The notes under the pieces were generated by a model. That model ran no database searches. It saw only the letters and a list, made by a program, of their open reading frames with translations, and was not told the DNA's origin. The position numbers and the translations under genes were made by a program. A stretch of DNA of 64,000 nucleotides from Romboutsia lituseburensis (GTDB lineage Bacteria; Bacillota; Clostridia; Peptostreptococcales; Peptostreptococcaceae), in the NCBI RefSeq assembly GCF_024723825.1, contig NZ_JANQBQ010000001.1:1550001-1614000 (forward strand), written 5' to 3'. This document shows, one piece after another, positions 45,921 through 55,721 of this stretch (its first letter is position 1; each line of letters begins with the position of its first letter).

Positions 45921-48900
45921 TTAAATTACGTCAGTTATTTCCTCTGCTTCATTTAGTTTTAAACTTAATACTTTTGAAATTGCTTTTTCCTGCATTGTTA
46001 CTCCATAAATGTAGTCAGATGCCTCCATAGTTCCTCTTCTATGAGTTACTGATATAAATTGAGTATCTTTAGATAGCTCTTTTAAAAATTCACCAAATCT
46101 AAATATGTTGGCATCATCTAAAGGAGCTTCTATTTCGTCTAAAATACAAAACGGTGTTGGTTTGGCTATTAATATAGAGAACAGTATACTAATTGCTGTA
46201 AGAGCCTTTTCTCCTCCAGATAACAAGTTTAAATTTTTCATTTTTTTACCTGGTGGTTGTGCTGTTATTTCTATATCACTTTCTAATATGTTTTGTTCAT
46301 CTAGTATAGTAAGCTCTCCATATCCCCCACCAAATAATCTTTTATAAACATATTTAAAGTTCTCATTTATTTCTTTAAATTTAACTTTAAATTCAGATTT
46401 CATATTTTTTTCTAGGTCTGATATAAGTTTTTCTATAGCTTCTATAGACTGTTCTAAGTCTTGCTTTTGTTCACTGTAAAAATCGTATCTCTCTTTAACT
46501 TCTTCATACTCTTTTATAGAATCTATATTTACATGTCCAAGACTTCTTATTTCTCTTTTTAAACTTTCAAGAAGCTTTTTATCTATCTCAATTGAATCAT
46601 CTTTTATAATTAAAGCTTCTTCTATTGTCATTTCGTAATTTTCAAACAACTTATTTGTATATGTCTCAATAGTTGCTTTTAGCCTATCTAGTTTGCCTTG
46701 TACTTTAAACAAACTTTCCTTTAAATCCATATGTTGTCTATTTATTGTTTTTACATCTTTATTAGTATCTTCTAATTTTTGTTTTAAACTTTCTTTAACA
46801 ACTTTTTTATTTTCTAAATTTCTAATATTATCACCCAGTTGTTTGTTTAAACTTACTTTTTCTGTTTGCTCTATGATAATATTTTCTTCTAATTTAGATG
46901 TTTCTATTTGTTGTTGTTTTAATAGTTCATCTGTGTTATTAAATTTTAATTCTAATTCTATATTTTCATTATTAATCCTATTTATTTCTAATAAAATATT
47001 TTCATAAACTTGATTATATTTTGCTAGTTCTAAATTTAAGCTACCATGTTTTACTTTATCATTTTCATAGGTTCCACTTGACTCTTTAACTTGTGTTGTC
47101 AATTTTAAAATTCTATCTTTATTATTTTTATGATTATTTTCAAGTGAATCTATCTCTTCTTTTACCGAATTAGTTCTTTCAATAGTAATATTTTGATTTA
47201 ATTTTAGCCCATCTTTTTCATTTTGTAACTTATTTAAATTTTGTTTAAGTACTTTTATTTCGTCTTCTATCCTGTTTATTTTAGAACCTTGAATAATTAT
47301 ATCTTTATCTATTTCTTTGATATCTAGTTCTAAGTCAATTATATTATTTTTTAATGAAGAAATTTTTTGATTGTACTCTTCCTTTTTACTTAAAAGAGTT
47401 TTAATTTCATTTTCTTTAATTTTAATTTTTTCACTATACTCACTTATAAGCCTTTTTCTAGATAAAATATTCACGTTAGTTCTAAAACTTCCACCTGTTA
47501 ACGACCCACCTGGATTTAATATTTCACCTTCTAATGTTACAACCTTATACTTATGTCCTGTTTCTTTAGCAAACTTTATACCATTATCTATGGTGTCAAT
47601 TACTATTGTTCTACCTAAAATATTCTCTAATATGCTTTTATACTTCTCATCATAAGATAAAAGATCACTAGCAACACCTATACACCCAGTGTTACTTTTA
47701 ATATTATTTAAATTGATTTTATTTGGTTTTATTATACTTAAAGGTAAAAAAGTCACTCTTCCTAAATTATTTTGCTTTAAATAATTTATAGCCATTTTAG
47801 CACTATTTTCATCATCAGTTATAATATTTTGCATATAAGCACCTAATGCAGATTCAATTGCTTTTTCGTATTCTCGACTTACACTTATAACTTGTCCTAA
47901 AGCACCATGTATTCCTCTTAATGATTTATTCTTTAAAACTTCTTTTACACCTTTATTGAATCCTTCATTATGATTTTCCATTTCAATATATACAGTAAGC
48001 TTAGAATTATAATTATTTAAGCTATACTTATTATCTTGAATATTTTTATCTAAATTTTCACTTAACTCATTGAACTCTTTAAGTTTTTCTATATTTTCTT
48101 CATATATATTTTTTATTTTTCTTAAATCTATATTTTTAGAATCAAAATTTTGGTTACATTCTTTTAAATGTTCACTCTTTTGGTTTAATTCTTTATTTAT
48201 TTCATTTATATCTAAATCTATTGTTTCTGTTCTAGAATTTATATTATCCATATTAGCAGTTAAAGTTGATAACTTACTAGAAGCTTCTTGTTTTTTATTT
48301 AAAATATTTATAATGTCATCTTTTAAATTCTCAAGTTCAGTATTTATAGAGTCAATTTCTTCTTTTTTATTTAAATTAAGTTTATTTAATGATTCTATAT
48401 CTTTGTTTAAAGAATTAATTTTATCTTCATTATTTATCTTGTTATCTTGTAATTCTTTTAAATTAACATCATTAAATTTAATCTTTTCTTTAATTTCTTC
48501 ACATTCTTTAAAACATCTTTCAATTTCATGCTTATAATTTTTTATTCTCTCATTTATAATGTTTATTTGAGAATCTTTTTTAGATATAACTGAATTTATA
48601 CTATTTATATAATCTTGAGCTTTGCTAATAGACTCATTTATATCTTCTATTTCTTTATTTGTATCATTAAATCCATTTTCAGCTAGTTCTTTTTGTTTTT
48701 CAGTTTCTATTAGTTGATTTTCTAATAACTGACTATGTTTATTTATCTCATTTAGCTCTCTTTCAAGCTCTTCTATTTCTCTTATGTAACTATTTACCTC
48801 TATTGTTTTTAATTTTTCACTTATCTCTAAGTATTTATTAGCCTTTTCTTGTTGTATAAAAAGAGGTTTTAATTGATTATCTATTTCTATATAAATATCA

Positions 48901-49475
48901 TTTATTCTTTCTAAGTTCTCTTTAGTATTTCTTAAGTTTTTTTCAGCCTCTTGTTTTTTATATCTAAACTTAGATATACCACAAGCTTCATCAAATACTT
49001 TTCTTCTATTAGCTGGATTATTACTTAAAATTTCATCTACTTTACCCTGTTCAATTATAGAGTAACCATCTTTTCCAATTCCAGTATCTAAAAGTATCTC
49101 TTTTATATCTTTAAGCCTACAACTTTTATTATTTAAAAAAAACGAGCTATCTCCGTTTCTATATGCTCTTCTTTTTATTGTTATTTCATTAAAATCTAAA
49201 TCTAATTTATTATCGCTATTATCTATAGTAAGAGCAACTTCACAATAATTCATTGCCTTTTTGCTATCTGTTCCTGCAAATATTACATCTTCTAATTTTT
49301 CGCCCCTAAGACTCTTAATACTTTGCTCTCCTAATACCCATCTAACAGCATCTGATATATTACTTTTTCCACTTCCATTAGGCCCTACTATTGCAGTAAT
49401 ACCTTCATTAAATAATATATCTGTTTTTGTTGGGAAGGATTTAAATCCTTTAAGTTCTAATCTTTTTAAGTACAA
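45921..49475 (-). CDS. smc: Chromosome partition protein SMC
   Basis: 1184 residues, full length. Walker A IVGPNGSGKSNISDAVRWVL is at the N terminus, with two coiled-coil arms, a hinge around residues 505-680 (GVKEVLKNKSLRGIHGALGQ, GEILNPGGSLTGGS), then the ABC signature LNLLSGGEKALTAI and Walker B FCILDEIEAPLDDAN. It condenses and segregates chromosomes with ScpA and ScpB. The start codon is TTG (YLKRLELKGFKSF follows) after AGGGAGAAG. Confidence 0.97.
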   Translation of the reverse strand: MYLKRLELKGFKSFPTKTDILFNEGITAIVGPNGSGKSNISDAVRWVLGEQSIKSLRGEKLEDVIFAGTDSKKAMNYCEVALTIDNSDNKLDLDFNEITIKRRAYRNGDSSFFLNNKSCRLKDIKEILLDTGIGKDGYSIIEQGKVDEILSNNPANRRKVFDEACGISKFRYKKQEAEKNLRNTKENLERINDIYIEIDNQLKPLFIQQEKANKYLEISEKLKTIEVNSYIREIEELERELNEINKHSQLLENQLIETEKQKELAENGFNDTNKEIEDINESISKAQDYINSINSVISKKDSQINIINERIKNYKHEIERCFKECEEIKEKIKFNDVNLKELQDNKINNEDKINSLNKDIESLNKLNLNKKEEIDSINTELENLKDDIINILNKKQEASSKLSTLTANMDNINSRTETIDLDINEINKELNQKSEHLKECNQNFDSKNIDLRKIKNIYEENIEKLKEFNELSENLDKNIQDNKYSLNNYNSKLTVYIEMENHNEGFNKGVKEVLKNKSLRGIHGALGQVISVSREYEKAIESALGAYMQNIITDDENSAKMAINYLKQNNLGRVTFLPLSIIKPNKINLNNIKSNTGCIGVASDLLSYDEKYKSILENILGRTIVIDTIDNGIKFAKETGHKYKVVTLEGEILNPGGSLTGGSFRTNVNILSRKRLISEYSEKIKIKENEIKTLLSKKEEYNQKISSLKNNIIDLELDIKEIDKDIIIQGSKINRIEDEIKVLKQNLNKLQNEKDGLKLNQNITIERTNSVKEEIDSLENNHKNNKDRILKLTTQVKESSGTYENDKVKHGSLNLELAKYNQVYENILLEINRINNENIELELKFNNTDELLKQQQIETSKLEENIIIEQTEKVSLNKQLGDNIRNLENKKVVKESLKQKLEDTNKDVKTINRQHMDLKESLFKVQGKLDRLKATIETYTNKLFENYEMTIEEALIIKDDSIEIDKKLLESLKREIRSLGHVNIDSIKEYEEVKERYDFYSEQKQDLEQSIEAIEKLISDLEKNMKSEFKVKFKEINENFKYVYKRLFGGGYGELTILDEQNILESDIEITAQPPGKKMKNLNLLSGGEKALTAISILFSILIAKPTPFCILDEIEAPLDDANIFRFGEFLKELSKDTQFISVTHRRGTMEASDYIYGVTMQEKAISKVLSLKLNEAEEITDVI

Positions 49476-49502
49476 TTTGTTCTTCTCCCTTCAATGCCAA
49501 AA

Positions 49503-50573
49503 CTAAAGGTTGTAAATTTCATGTAAATTTATATAGATTTCTTTAAAATCAACATTAATGGCTTTTTGTCCATCTAATATAAATTCTAATTTATTTATAT
49601 TCAAATCTGCTTCTTGTGTTTTTAAATCAATATTATAGCTATTTTTCATATAAATACTATTACATTTCTTATTTCCTATTATCTTTGATACATTTTTTTT
49701 ATTTGTTTTTATAACTACGCTACTTGTAACTTTATTTTCTTTAACAATATAGTTTATATAATCTTTTATCATTTCACCTTCAACTAATTCTCTAAATGCT
49801 GGATGATACGGTCCATCTACTACAGCTTTTCCTAATTGAATATCATCAGTTGCTTGTAATCCAACTCTTATTACATTGATATTATTAACATAAAATAAAG
49901 CTAAAAGCTTCTTCACTATTTGTATACTTTCTTCTAAAGAAAATGGATTATATTTATTTCTACTTAATAAATCTTCTAATCCAGTTTCCTTAACTACTAA
50001 TGTTGGATATATTCTCACACAATCAGGATTTAAATCTATAAATTTTTTAGCTGTGTTTATACATTTTTCTTCAGTATCTGATGGTAACCCTACCATCATT
50101 TGAAGTCCCAATTGTATATTATTTTCTTTTATTAATTTTGAACTATTAAATACCTCTTCGGTATGATGTCCTCTTATGCTATCTCTTAATACATCTTCAT
50201 CTAAAGATTGTACTCCAAGTTCTATTATGCTTACTTTATATTCTTTTAACATTGAAAGTATGTTTTGATCTATGCAATCAGGTCTTGTTGACATTCTAAT
50301 ATCATGTACAAGTCCTTTATCAATATATTCTTTAGCTACAGAAAGTAAACTTCTTTGTATTTCTATGTCTATTGCTGTGAAACTTCCTCCAAAAAATGCA
50401 ATTTCAACACTTGCATCACTATCTATAGTGGTAAGATATTCTTCTACAATATTTCTAACATCTTCACTTGTTATATCTGTACTTACACCCGTTATTTTCT
50501 TTTGATTACAAAAAATACAATCATGAGGGCAACCTCTATGTGGTACAAATATAGGAATTATTCTCTTTTTCAT
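49503..50573 (-). CDS. Elp3/MiaB-type radical SAM protein
   Basis: 356 residues. The radical SAM cysteines are in HRGCPHDCIFCNQKKI, followed by EIAFFGGSFTAID (the glycine-rich SAM motif) and STRPDCID. ELGVQSLDEDVL and GLQMMVGLPSDT match the Elp3-like branch. The C-terminal domain is unlike the acetyltransferase of Elp3. The substrate is unknown. The position between rnc and smc is conserved in many clostridia. Confidence 0.87.
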   Translation of the reverse strand: MKKRIIPIFVPHRGCPHDCIFCNQKKITGVSTDITSEDVRNIVEEYLTTIDSDASVEIAFFGGSFTAIDIEIQRSLLSVAKEYIDKGLVHDIRMSTRPDCIDQNILSMLKEYKVSIIELGVQSLDEDVLRDSIRGHHTEEVFNSSKLIKENNIQLGLQMMVGLPSDTEEKCINTAKKFIDLNPDCVRIYPTLVVKETGLEDLLSRNKYNPFSLEESIQIVKKLLALFYVNNINVIRVGLQATDDIQLGKAVVDGPYHPAFRELVEGEMIKDYINYIVKENKVTSSVVIKTNKKNVSKIIGNKKCNSIYMKNSYNIDLKTQEADLNINKLEFILDGQKAINVDFKEIYINLHEIYNL

Positions 50574-50601
50574 TTAGCATCATCCTTTTGATTTTTCCAT
50601 T

Positions 50602-51303
50602 TTATATAAGCTCTTTTAACGCAACTCTTGCAGCTAATTGTTCTGCCTCTTTTTTACTTTTTCCTTCGCCTGTACCTAGAACTGTTTCATTTGTTCCAAC
50701 TTCCATAACAAATCTCTTATTATGATCAGGACCTTTTTCCTCTACAAGTTTATACCATATATTATTTTCACCTTTGCCTTGTAAAATTTCTTGAAGGTGT
50801 GTTTTATAATCCCTAAATATTTTACCTTTTCTTGAATCAAGAATTATATTTTCCATATATTTAAGTACAAAGTTCCTAGCACTTTCCAATCCACCATCTA
50901 AATATATAGCTGCTATTACGGCTTCAAATGCATCTGCAAGTATTGATATTCTTTCTCTTCCTCCAGTAGCTTCTTCTCCCTTACCTAAAAGCATATGTTC
51001 TCCAAGTTTAATTTCATATGCTGCATCACTTAAAGATTCTTCACACACTATATTAGCTCTTAATTTAGTTAATTCTCCTTCTGGAAGACTTGTTTCTTCT
51101 TTAAATAAATATTCACTTACTATAATACTTAAGACCGAGTCACCTAAAAACTCTAATCTTTCATTAAATTCATAATCTTTATTTTCATTTGAATATGAAC
51201 TATGAGTTAATGCTTCTAATATGTAATTTTTGTTATTAAATCTGTATTCTATTATATTTTCAAATTGTTCTATAGTATCCGATATTTTTTTGTTTATTTT
51301 CAT
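50602..51303 (-). CDS. rnc: Ribonuclease III
   Basis: 233 residues. The signature ERLEFLGDSVLSIIVSEYLF carries the catalytic acids, with SILADAFEAVIAAIYLDGG further on. The double-stranded RNA-binding domain covers about residues 160-233 (THLQEILQGKG, GEGKSKKEAEQLAARVAL). It processes rRNA precursors and structured mRNAs. No acpP gene precedes it here, unlike in many Firmicutes. Confidence 0.96.
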   Translation of the reverse strand: MKINKKISDTIEQFENIIEYRFNNKNYILEALTHSSYSNENKDYEFNERLEFLGDSVLSIIVSEYLFKEETSLPEGELTKLRANIVCEESLSDAAYEIKLGEHMLLGKGEEATGGRERISILADAFEAVIAAIYLDGGLESARNFVLKYMENIILDSRKGKIFRDYKTHLQEILQGKGENNIWYKLVEEKGPDHNKRFVMEVGTNETVLGTGEGKSKKEAEQLAARVALKELI

Positions 51304-51482
51304 TATACTACCTCCGAGTTTATTATCTCTAGATTATAGTGTACTATTTTTCTGTAAGTATTGCAAAATAAAATTCATATTGTATATTTTATGTAAAATT
51401 TATTGTATTTTGTATATTTAAATATATATTTTTGTTTTTAATATAATTATTATTTACCGAATTTTTAATTTTAAGTATATAG

Positions 51483-51513
51483 AAAAACCTATGAGAAATA
51501 CTTCCCATAGGTG
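51483..51513 (-). terminator. Terminator after the zinc-ribbon gene
   Basis: ACACCTATGGGAAGTATTTC folds with TCATAGGTTTTT on the minus strand, followed by a short T run. It ends the aro/efp transcript. Confidence 0.8.
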
Positions 51514-51525
51514 TCTATAATTCAT

Positions 51526-51954
51526 TTAATTTTCATCATCTAGATCATCGCAACAATCTATGCACATACAATCATCGTCATCTGATGATAATATTATCGC
51601 TTGACAGTTAGGGCAAACTACATCTACTTCTTCATCATATAAAAGTTCTTCATCTACTTCTACGAAATCTCCACAATTTGGGCATTCCATTTCTATAAAA
51701 CTAAGCTCGTCATCTTCATCTTCTTCGCCGTCTTCGTATATGTCATCTTCTACATCTGATAAATCTTCATCTATAGATTCCACATATTCTGCTAAATCAG
51801 CTTGTTCTTCATCTAGCTCTACTATTGCATCTGCAAAACTTTCTAATACGTCTATTATTTTATGTATTATTTTTCCTTCTTTGCTTTGCTGTTCTATTTC
51901 TAGTCCTTCAGCTAATCCTTTTAGGTATGCAACTTCTTCATATAAGTATTTCAT
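51526..51954 (-). CDS. Acidic zinc-ribbon protein, function unknown
   Basis: 142 residues. An N-terminal helical part (KYLYEEVAYLKGLAEGLEI) is followed by an extremely acidic linker, then a zinc ribbon with MECPNCGDFVEVDEELL and DVVCPNCQAII, and a tail CMCIDCCDD with four further cysteines. I do not recognise a functional family. Its place just after efp suggests a translation- or RNA-linked role, which is only a guess. RBS AGAGGGG. Confidence 0.7.
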   Translation of the reverse strand: MKYLYEEVAYLKGLAEGLEIEQQSKEGKIIHKIIDVLESFADAIVELDEEQADLAEYVESIDEDLSDVEDDIYEDGEEDEDDELSFIEMECPNCGDFVEVDEELLYDEEVDVVCPNCQAIILSSDDDDCMCIDCCDDLDDEN

Positions 51955-51987
51955 AGATACCCCTCTCTTTCATTATATATATAAATT

Positions 51988-52029
51988 AAAAGCCCGTACA
52001 TCTTTATTATTAAGATATACAAGCTTTTT
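51988..52029 (-). terminator. efp terminator, imperfect
   Basis: AAAAGC..GTATATCTT pairs with AAAGATGTAC..GCTTTT with a central mismatch, just after the efp stop codon. T-rich on the minus strand. Confidence 0.65.
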
Positions 52030-52041
52030 ATACATAATTTA

Positions 52042-52599
52042 TTAAACTCTTGATAAATAGTCACCAGTTCTAGTGTCTATTTTTATCTTATCTCCTTGAT
52101 TTATAAATAAAGGAACTTGAACAACTGCACCAGTTTCTACTGTAGCTGCTTTAGTTACATTACTTGCAGTATCTCCTTTTATTCCTGGCTCAGTTTCTAC
52201 AACTTCTAATTCTGCAAAGTTTGGAGCTTCAACTTGGAATGCTTGTCCTTGGTAGAATCTTATTGTAGCAACTTCATTTTCTTTTAAGAACTTTATAGCG
52301 TCTTCAACTTGTTCATAGTTTAAAGGCACTTGATCAAATGTTTCCTCATCCATGAAGTAGTATAACTCTCCATCATTGTATAAGTATTGCATTTGTCTTG
52401 TATCTATATGAGCTTTTGGGAATTTATCACTTGGGTTGAAAGCTTCTTCTCTTATTGCTCCAGATCTTAAGTTTCTGTATTTAGTTCTTACAAACGCTGC
52501 ACCTTTTCCTGGTTTAACGTGTTGGAAATCAACTATTAAACATGGTTGTCCATCTTTTTCAAATGTTACACCTTTTCTAAAATCACTTGCTGATACCAT
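52042..52599 (-). CDS. efp: Elongation factor P
   Basis: 185 residues and three barrel domains. The tip loop [17 protein letters not shown] carries the Lys that relieves polyproline stalling. [20 protein letters not shown] is the standard end. RBS GGAGGGAC. No epmA or epmB genes are seen, as expected for Firmicutes, where the tip may be modified differently or not at all. Confidence 0.97.
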   Translation of the reverse strand: MVSASDFRKGVTFEKDGQPCLIVDFQHVKPGKGAAFVRTKYRNLRSGAIREEAFNPSDKFPKAHIDTRQMQYLYNDGELYYFMDEETFDQVPLNYEQVEDAIKFLKENEVATIRFYQGQAFQVEAPNFAELEVVETEPGIKGDTASNVTKAATVETGAVVQVPLFINQGDKIKIDTRTGDYLSRV

Positions 52600-52825
52600 T
52601 TTTGTCCCTCCATATAAAAATAATTTTATTATGCTTTGGTGATGCTGATGCTAAAATCATATATAGTACATATTATAATAAATTTTTTAATTTTCACTTT
52701 AGAAAATACTTGTATTATAACTATGTATTTAGCTTATATGTATATATAATCACCATACCTTTTTCAATTATATATCCTATTGTAATCTTGTCAAGTTATA
52801 TTAATATAATTTTATGTAAAATAAC

Positions 52826-53272
52826 TTATTCAAAAACATTATTAGCATTTATTAATGCTGTTATACCAAGTACATAACTATCAAATCCAAATCCAGATAT
52901 TTGTCCTATACAAGCACTTGCTGTTACACTTTTTTGTCTGAATTTTTCTCTTGTATGTATATTAGATATATGAACTTCTACTACATTAATATCTATTGAT
53001 TTAATAGCATCATGAATAGCATAGCTATAATGAGTAAAGGCACCTGGGTTTAAAACTATTCCATCATATATATCCATAGATTCATGAATTTTATCTATTA
53101 TATAACCTTCATGATTGCTTTGGAAAAATTCTATGGTAATTTCATCATTTACTTTTTTAAATTTATTTAATACATAATCTTCTAAATCTTTTAAAGTATT
53201 TTTTCCATATATGCTTTGTTCTCTTTGGCCTAACATATTTAGGTTTGGCCCATTAATCACTATGATTTTCAT
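52826..53272 (-). CDS. aroQ: Type II 3-dehydroquinate dehydratase
   Basis: 148 residues. NGPNLNMLGQREQSIYG carries the catalytic Arg/Tyr region, NPGAFTHYSYAIHDAI the Asn and His, and EVHISNIHTREKFRQKS the shikimate-binding end. Third step of the shikimate pathway. It follows aroK by 55 bases. Confidence 0.95.
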   Translation of the reverse strand: MKIIVINGPNLNMLGQREQSIYGKNTLKDLEDYVLNKFKKVNDEITIEFFQSNHEGYIIDKIHESMDIYDGIVLNPGAFTHYSYAIHDAIKSIDINVVEVHISNIHTREKFRQKSVTASACIGQISGFGFDSYVLGITALINANNVFE

Positions 53273-53327
53273 AAATACCCCCGACTCTTCGATTACAAAC
53301 TTTTACCACTATTAATAATATCACAAA

Positions 53328-53834
53328 TTATCTAATAGAAACAAGTATTTCACTAACTACTTCTTGTATATTTTTATCATTTATGTCTATTTTTATGTCA
53401 CAAGTACTATTATATTTGTCATATCTTTGATTTAGTAGTTTTTCAATAGTGTCATATATATTTGAACTATTTTTTAGCAATGGTCTTTTATCTAATTCTC
53501 TAGATACATTTCTTTTTATAGTTTCTACATTTCCATCTAGAAATACAACATTTTTTTCTTTCTTTAATATATCTAAATTTTCATCCGTAGTTACAATGCC
53601 GCCACCTGTAGAAATTATTATATTATTTTCTTTTAATAAATCTTTTAATACTTTTGTTTCTAATATTCTAAAATATTGTTCTCCATTTATTTCAAATATT
53701 TTAGTTATAGTCATATTTTCTCTTTTCTCAATTTCATTATCCATATCTACAAATTTTATATTAGACTTATTTGAAATCTTTTTTCCTATTACTGTTTTTC
53801 CAGTCCCCATAAAACCAATTAATATAAGTTTCAT
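53328..53834 (-). CDS. aroK: Shikimate kinase
   Basis: 168 residues. Walker A LIGFMGTGKTVIGKKI, shikimate-binding FVDMDNEIE and STGGGIVT, and a lid with SRELDKRPLL. It phosphorylates shikimate at O3. It starts two bases after the last prepilin gene, so it is translated from the same message. Confidence 0.94.
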   Translation of the reverse strand: MKLILIGFMGTGKTVIGKKISNKSNIKFVDMDNEIEKRENMTITKIFEINGEQYFRILETKVLKDLLKENNIIISTGGGIVTTDENLDILKKEKNVVFLDGNVETIKRNVSRELDKRPLLKNSSNIYDTIEKLLNQRYDKYNSTCDIKIDINDKNIQEVVSEILVSIR

Positions 53835-53836
53835 AA

Positions 53837-54364
53837 TTAATCTCCCTTAAAATTTCTTATATTTATGTTAGATTCCTTCTCTATTGTTTCTCCATCTTTA
53901 TATAAAACTAATTTTATATTAACAAAATGTTTATCTCTACTAGTTTTTGTATATATTTTTTCGACGTAATCGCCTATTTCGTATCCTCCTGGTTCACTAT
54001 TCCCAGAATTATTAAGTGAGTTAATAAATATTTTATTTAAATTCTCTTTAAAACTAATTTCTTTATCTTTTTTATTTAGATTCGTATCATTATATCTACA
54101 TTTTATAGAATTAGCACTTATAACTTCGTTATCTTTAAAATCTTTTGAATTTATACTTATAATTCCATTTGAGTTTTCTATTACATTCTCTATATACTTC
54201 ATTATTTCATTTGATTGTTGTTGTAGCTCAACTTTAGACTCAAGTTTATTTTTTAAATTATATGTGAAAAATAAACTATAATATAATATCAATAATATTA
54301 TTGATATTATAGTAATTGAAATAACATTTTCTAATAGTAAATATCCATCTTTTTTACGATTCAT
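53837..54364 (-). CDS. Prepilin-like protein, PilW/GspJ position
   Basis: 175 residues. The class III leader MNRKKDG is followed by YLLLENVISITIISIILLIL, with Gly at -1 and Glu at +5, then a soluble domain (GGYEIGDYVEKIYTK). Order within the cluster and the long pilin fold suggest the GspJ/PilW type of minor pilin. The start ATG lies inside the end of the preceding gene (11-base overlap), so translation is coupled. Confidence 0.75.
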   Translation of the reverse strand: MNRKKDGYLLLENVISITIISIILLILYYSLFFTYNLKNKLESKVELQQQSNEIMKYIENVIENSNGIISINSKDFKDNEVISANSIKCRYNDTNLNKKDKEISFKENLNKIFINSLNNSGNSEPGGYEIGDYVEKIYTKTSRDKHFVNIKLVLYKDGETIEKESNINIRNFKGD

Positions 54365-54806
54365 ACTTTCCTTCTTTCAGTAGAACTCTTCCACTTACAG
54401 GCACTATTGTTATTTCTTTTTTTATTATACCATTATATATCTTAATAGTACTTCCTTGTCTTATAGGAGTCCCATCTTGCTTAAAAGATATTTTGCTTAA
54501 TCCTGCTAAATTAGCTCCTTTTGGTAATGAAACTTCTTTAACATCTTTTAAATTTGATCTTAGTATATAGCTTATATGATTACTTTCTTCTTTATAATAT
54601 ATATACGTTTTAAGATCTCCCATCATATTACATTTTCTTACATACCTTATATCTGAGCATAATTGCTTTGTAAAAGAATTTAAAAGATAATTTTTATTGT
54701 CTCCATTAAAAAAACATAATGTTGAAATTATTATAATTATACTCATGCATATAACTACTTCTATTAATGTCACATTCCTTCTCTTTTCATATGTATATCT
54801 CCTCAT
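54354..54806 (-). CDS. Prepilin-like protein, GspH/FimT type, with unusual leader
   Basis: 150 residues. The hydrophobic segment VTLIEVVICMSIIIIISTL has Glu at +5, and DIRYVRKCNMM fits the GspH/FimT helix. In this frame the leader reads RRYTYEKRRN, with Asn where Gly is needed at -1. The ATG at 54790 has a better RBS (GAGGAG) and an ATGA overlap with the upstream stop, and encodes MKREG before running out of frame. A two-base excess just after MKREG would explain both. It may be a pseudogene or a sequencing error. Confidence 0.6.
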   Translation of the reverse strand: MRRYTYEKRRNVTLIEVVICMSIIIIISTLCFFNGDNKNYLLNSFTKQLCSDIRYVRKCNMMGDLKTYIYYKEESNHISYILRSNLKDVKEVSLPKGANLAGLSKISFKQDGTPIRQGSTIKIYNGIIKKEITIVPVSGRVLLKEGKYES

Positions 54807-55314
54807 AATTATAAAGTTTTAAAATTTTATTTATATCTATTTGCGTTAAACTTCCTAAATCAGAATTATATGGATTAATAACTTCAACACTTACTTTAAA
54901 CGTCTTATTGTATGCTTTTTCTTTTTCTTTTACTTTTACATTTATGTCAAATTTGATACTTTTATTGTTTTTATCTATTTTTATATTATTAGGTATTTTT
55001 ACTGATATGCTTTTAGATGATTGCTCATAAGAATTACATATATTATCTTTAACTGTATTTTCTAAGAAATACTTATAAAATTCATCTTCATTTGTTGTAT
55101 TTTTCAATGCATTTTCAACTTCTTTAAAAAGTTTACTATTTAATATGTCTATATACCCATATCCTAATTGTTTTATTTGTGCTTCTTTTAATTCTAATGT
55201 AAATATATTTGAATTAGAATAGTTTAAACCTATACAAGTCATAGTTATCGTAACTATAATAGAGAAAATTATCAAAGTTGTAAGGAGTATTGATCCTTTA
55301 TTGTTTAAATACAT
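54787..55314 (-). CDS. Prepilin-like protein, PilX/GspK type
   Basis: 175 residues. Leader MYLNNKG then SILLTTLIIFSIIVTITMT. Gly is at -1, but Thr replaces the usual Glu at +5, which is characteristic of the GspK/PilX tip pilin. The soluble part has alternating charged strands. The start overlaps the end of the preceding prepilin gene by 17 bases. No large GspK insertion domain is present. Confidence 0.7.
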   Translation of the reverse strand: MYLNNKGSILLTTLIIFSIIVTITMTCIGLNYSNSNIFTLELKEAQIKQLGYGYIDILNSKLFKEVENALKNTTNEDEFYKYFLENTVKDNICNSYEQSSKSISVKIPNNIKIDKNNKSIKFDINVKVKEKEKAYNKTFKVSVEVINPYNSDLGSLTQIDINKILKLYNYEEIYI

Positions 55315-55663
55315 AACTTTCTAACTTTAAATTATTTTTTTCATTATATACAGATACATAAATTTTATAGCATTGATAATTTTCTTTATTTTTTTCTATT
55401 ATAGTTTCAACTTCAAATTTATTTATTTTATCCTTTTTATTAAGATCATTAATCTTAGATTCTGAGTTATTTTTTATAATATATTTGGTTTCTTCAATTT
55501 TACTTTTAGCTATATCTAGCATATCAAATCTATCCTTATTAAATAAAGTAAACTCGTAACTATTATAAAGAACATTTGATACAATATAGATTCCTAAACA
55601 AACTATTGTAATGCTAAATATACACTCAATCGTTGCAAATCCGTCTTTCTTTATATCCAACAC
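55298..55663 (-). CDS. Prepilin-like protein, PilV/GspI type
   Basis: 121 residues. Leader LDIKKDG then FATIECIFSITIVCLGIYIV, with Gly at -1 and Glu at +5. AKSKIEETKYII resembles the GspI/PilV helix. Start codon is GTG or the next codon, TTG; AAGGAG is three bases before the GTG and six before the TTG, so TTG at 55660 may be real. First of four overlapping prepilin genes. Confidence 0.7.
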   Translation of the reverse strand: MLDIKKDGFATIECIFSITIVCLGIYIVSNVLYNSYEFTLFNKDRFDMLDIAKSKIEETKYIIKNNSESKINDLNKKDKINKFEVETIIEKNKENYQCYKIYVSVYNEKNNLKLESYVFKQ

Positions 55664-55721
55664 ACTCTCCTTATTTTTATAACATATACAAAGACATATG
55701 TGGAGTTTTAAATATGCTGAT

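Noticed and set aside
48070-48537. Plus-strand open frames opposite smc and ffh (48070-48537, 42547-42987, 45344-45622)
   Set aside because: Low-complexity translations rich in Ser, Phe and Leu, antisense to conserved genes, caused by the AT-rich codon use of the real strand.
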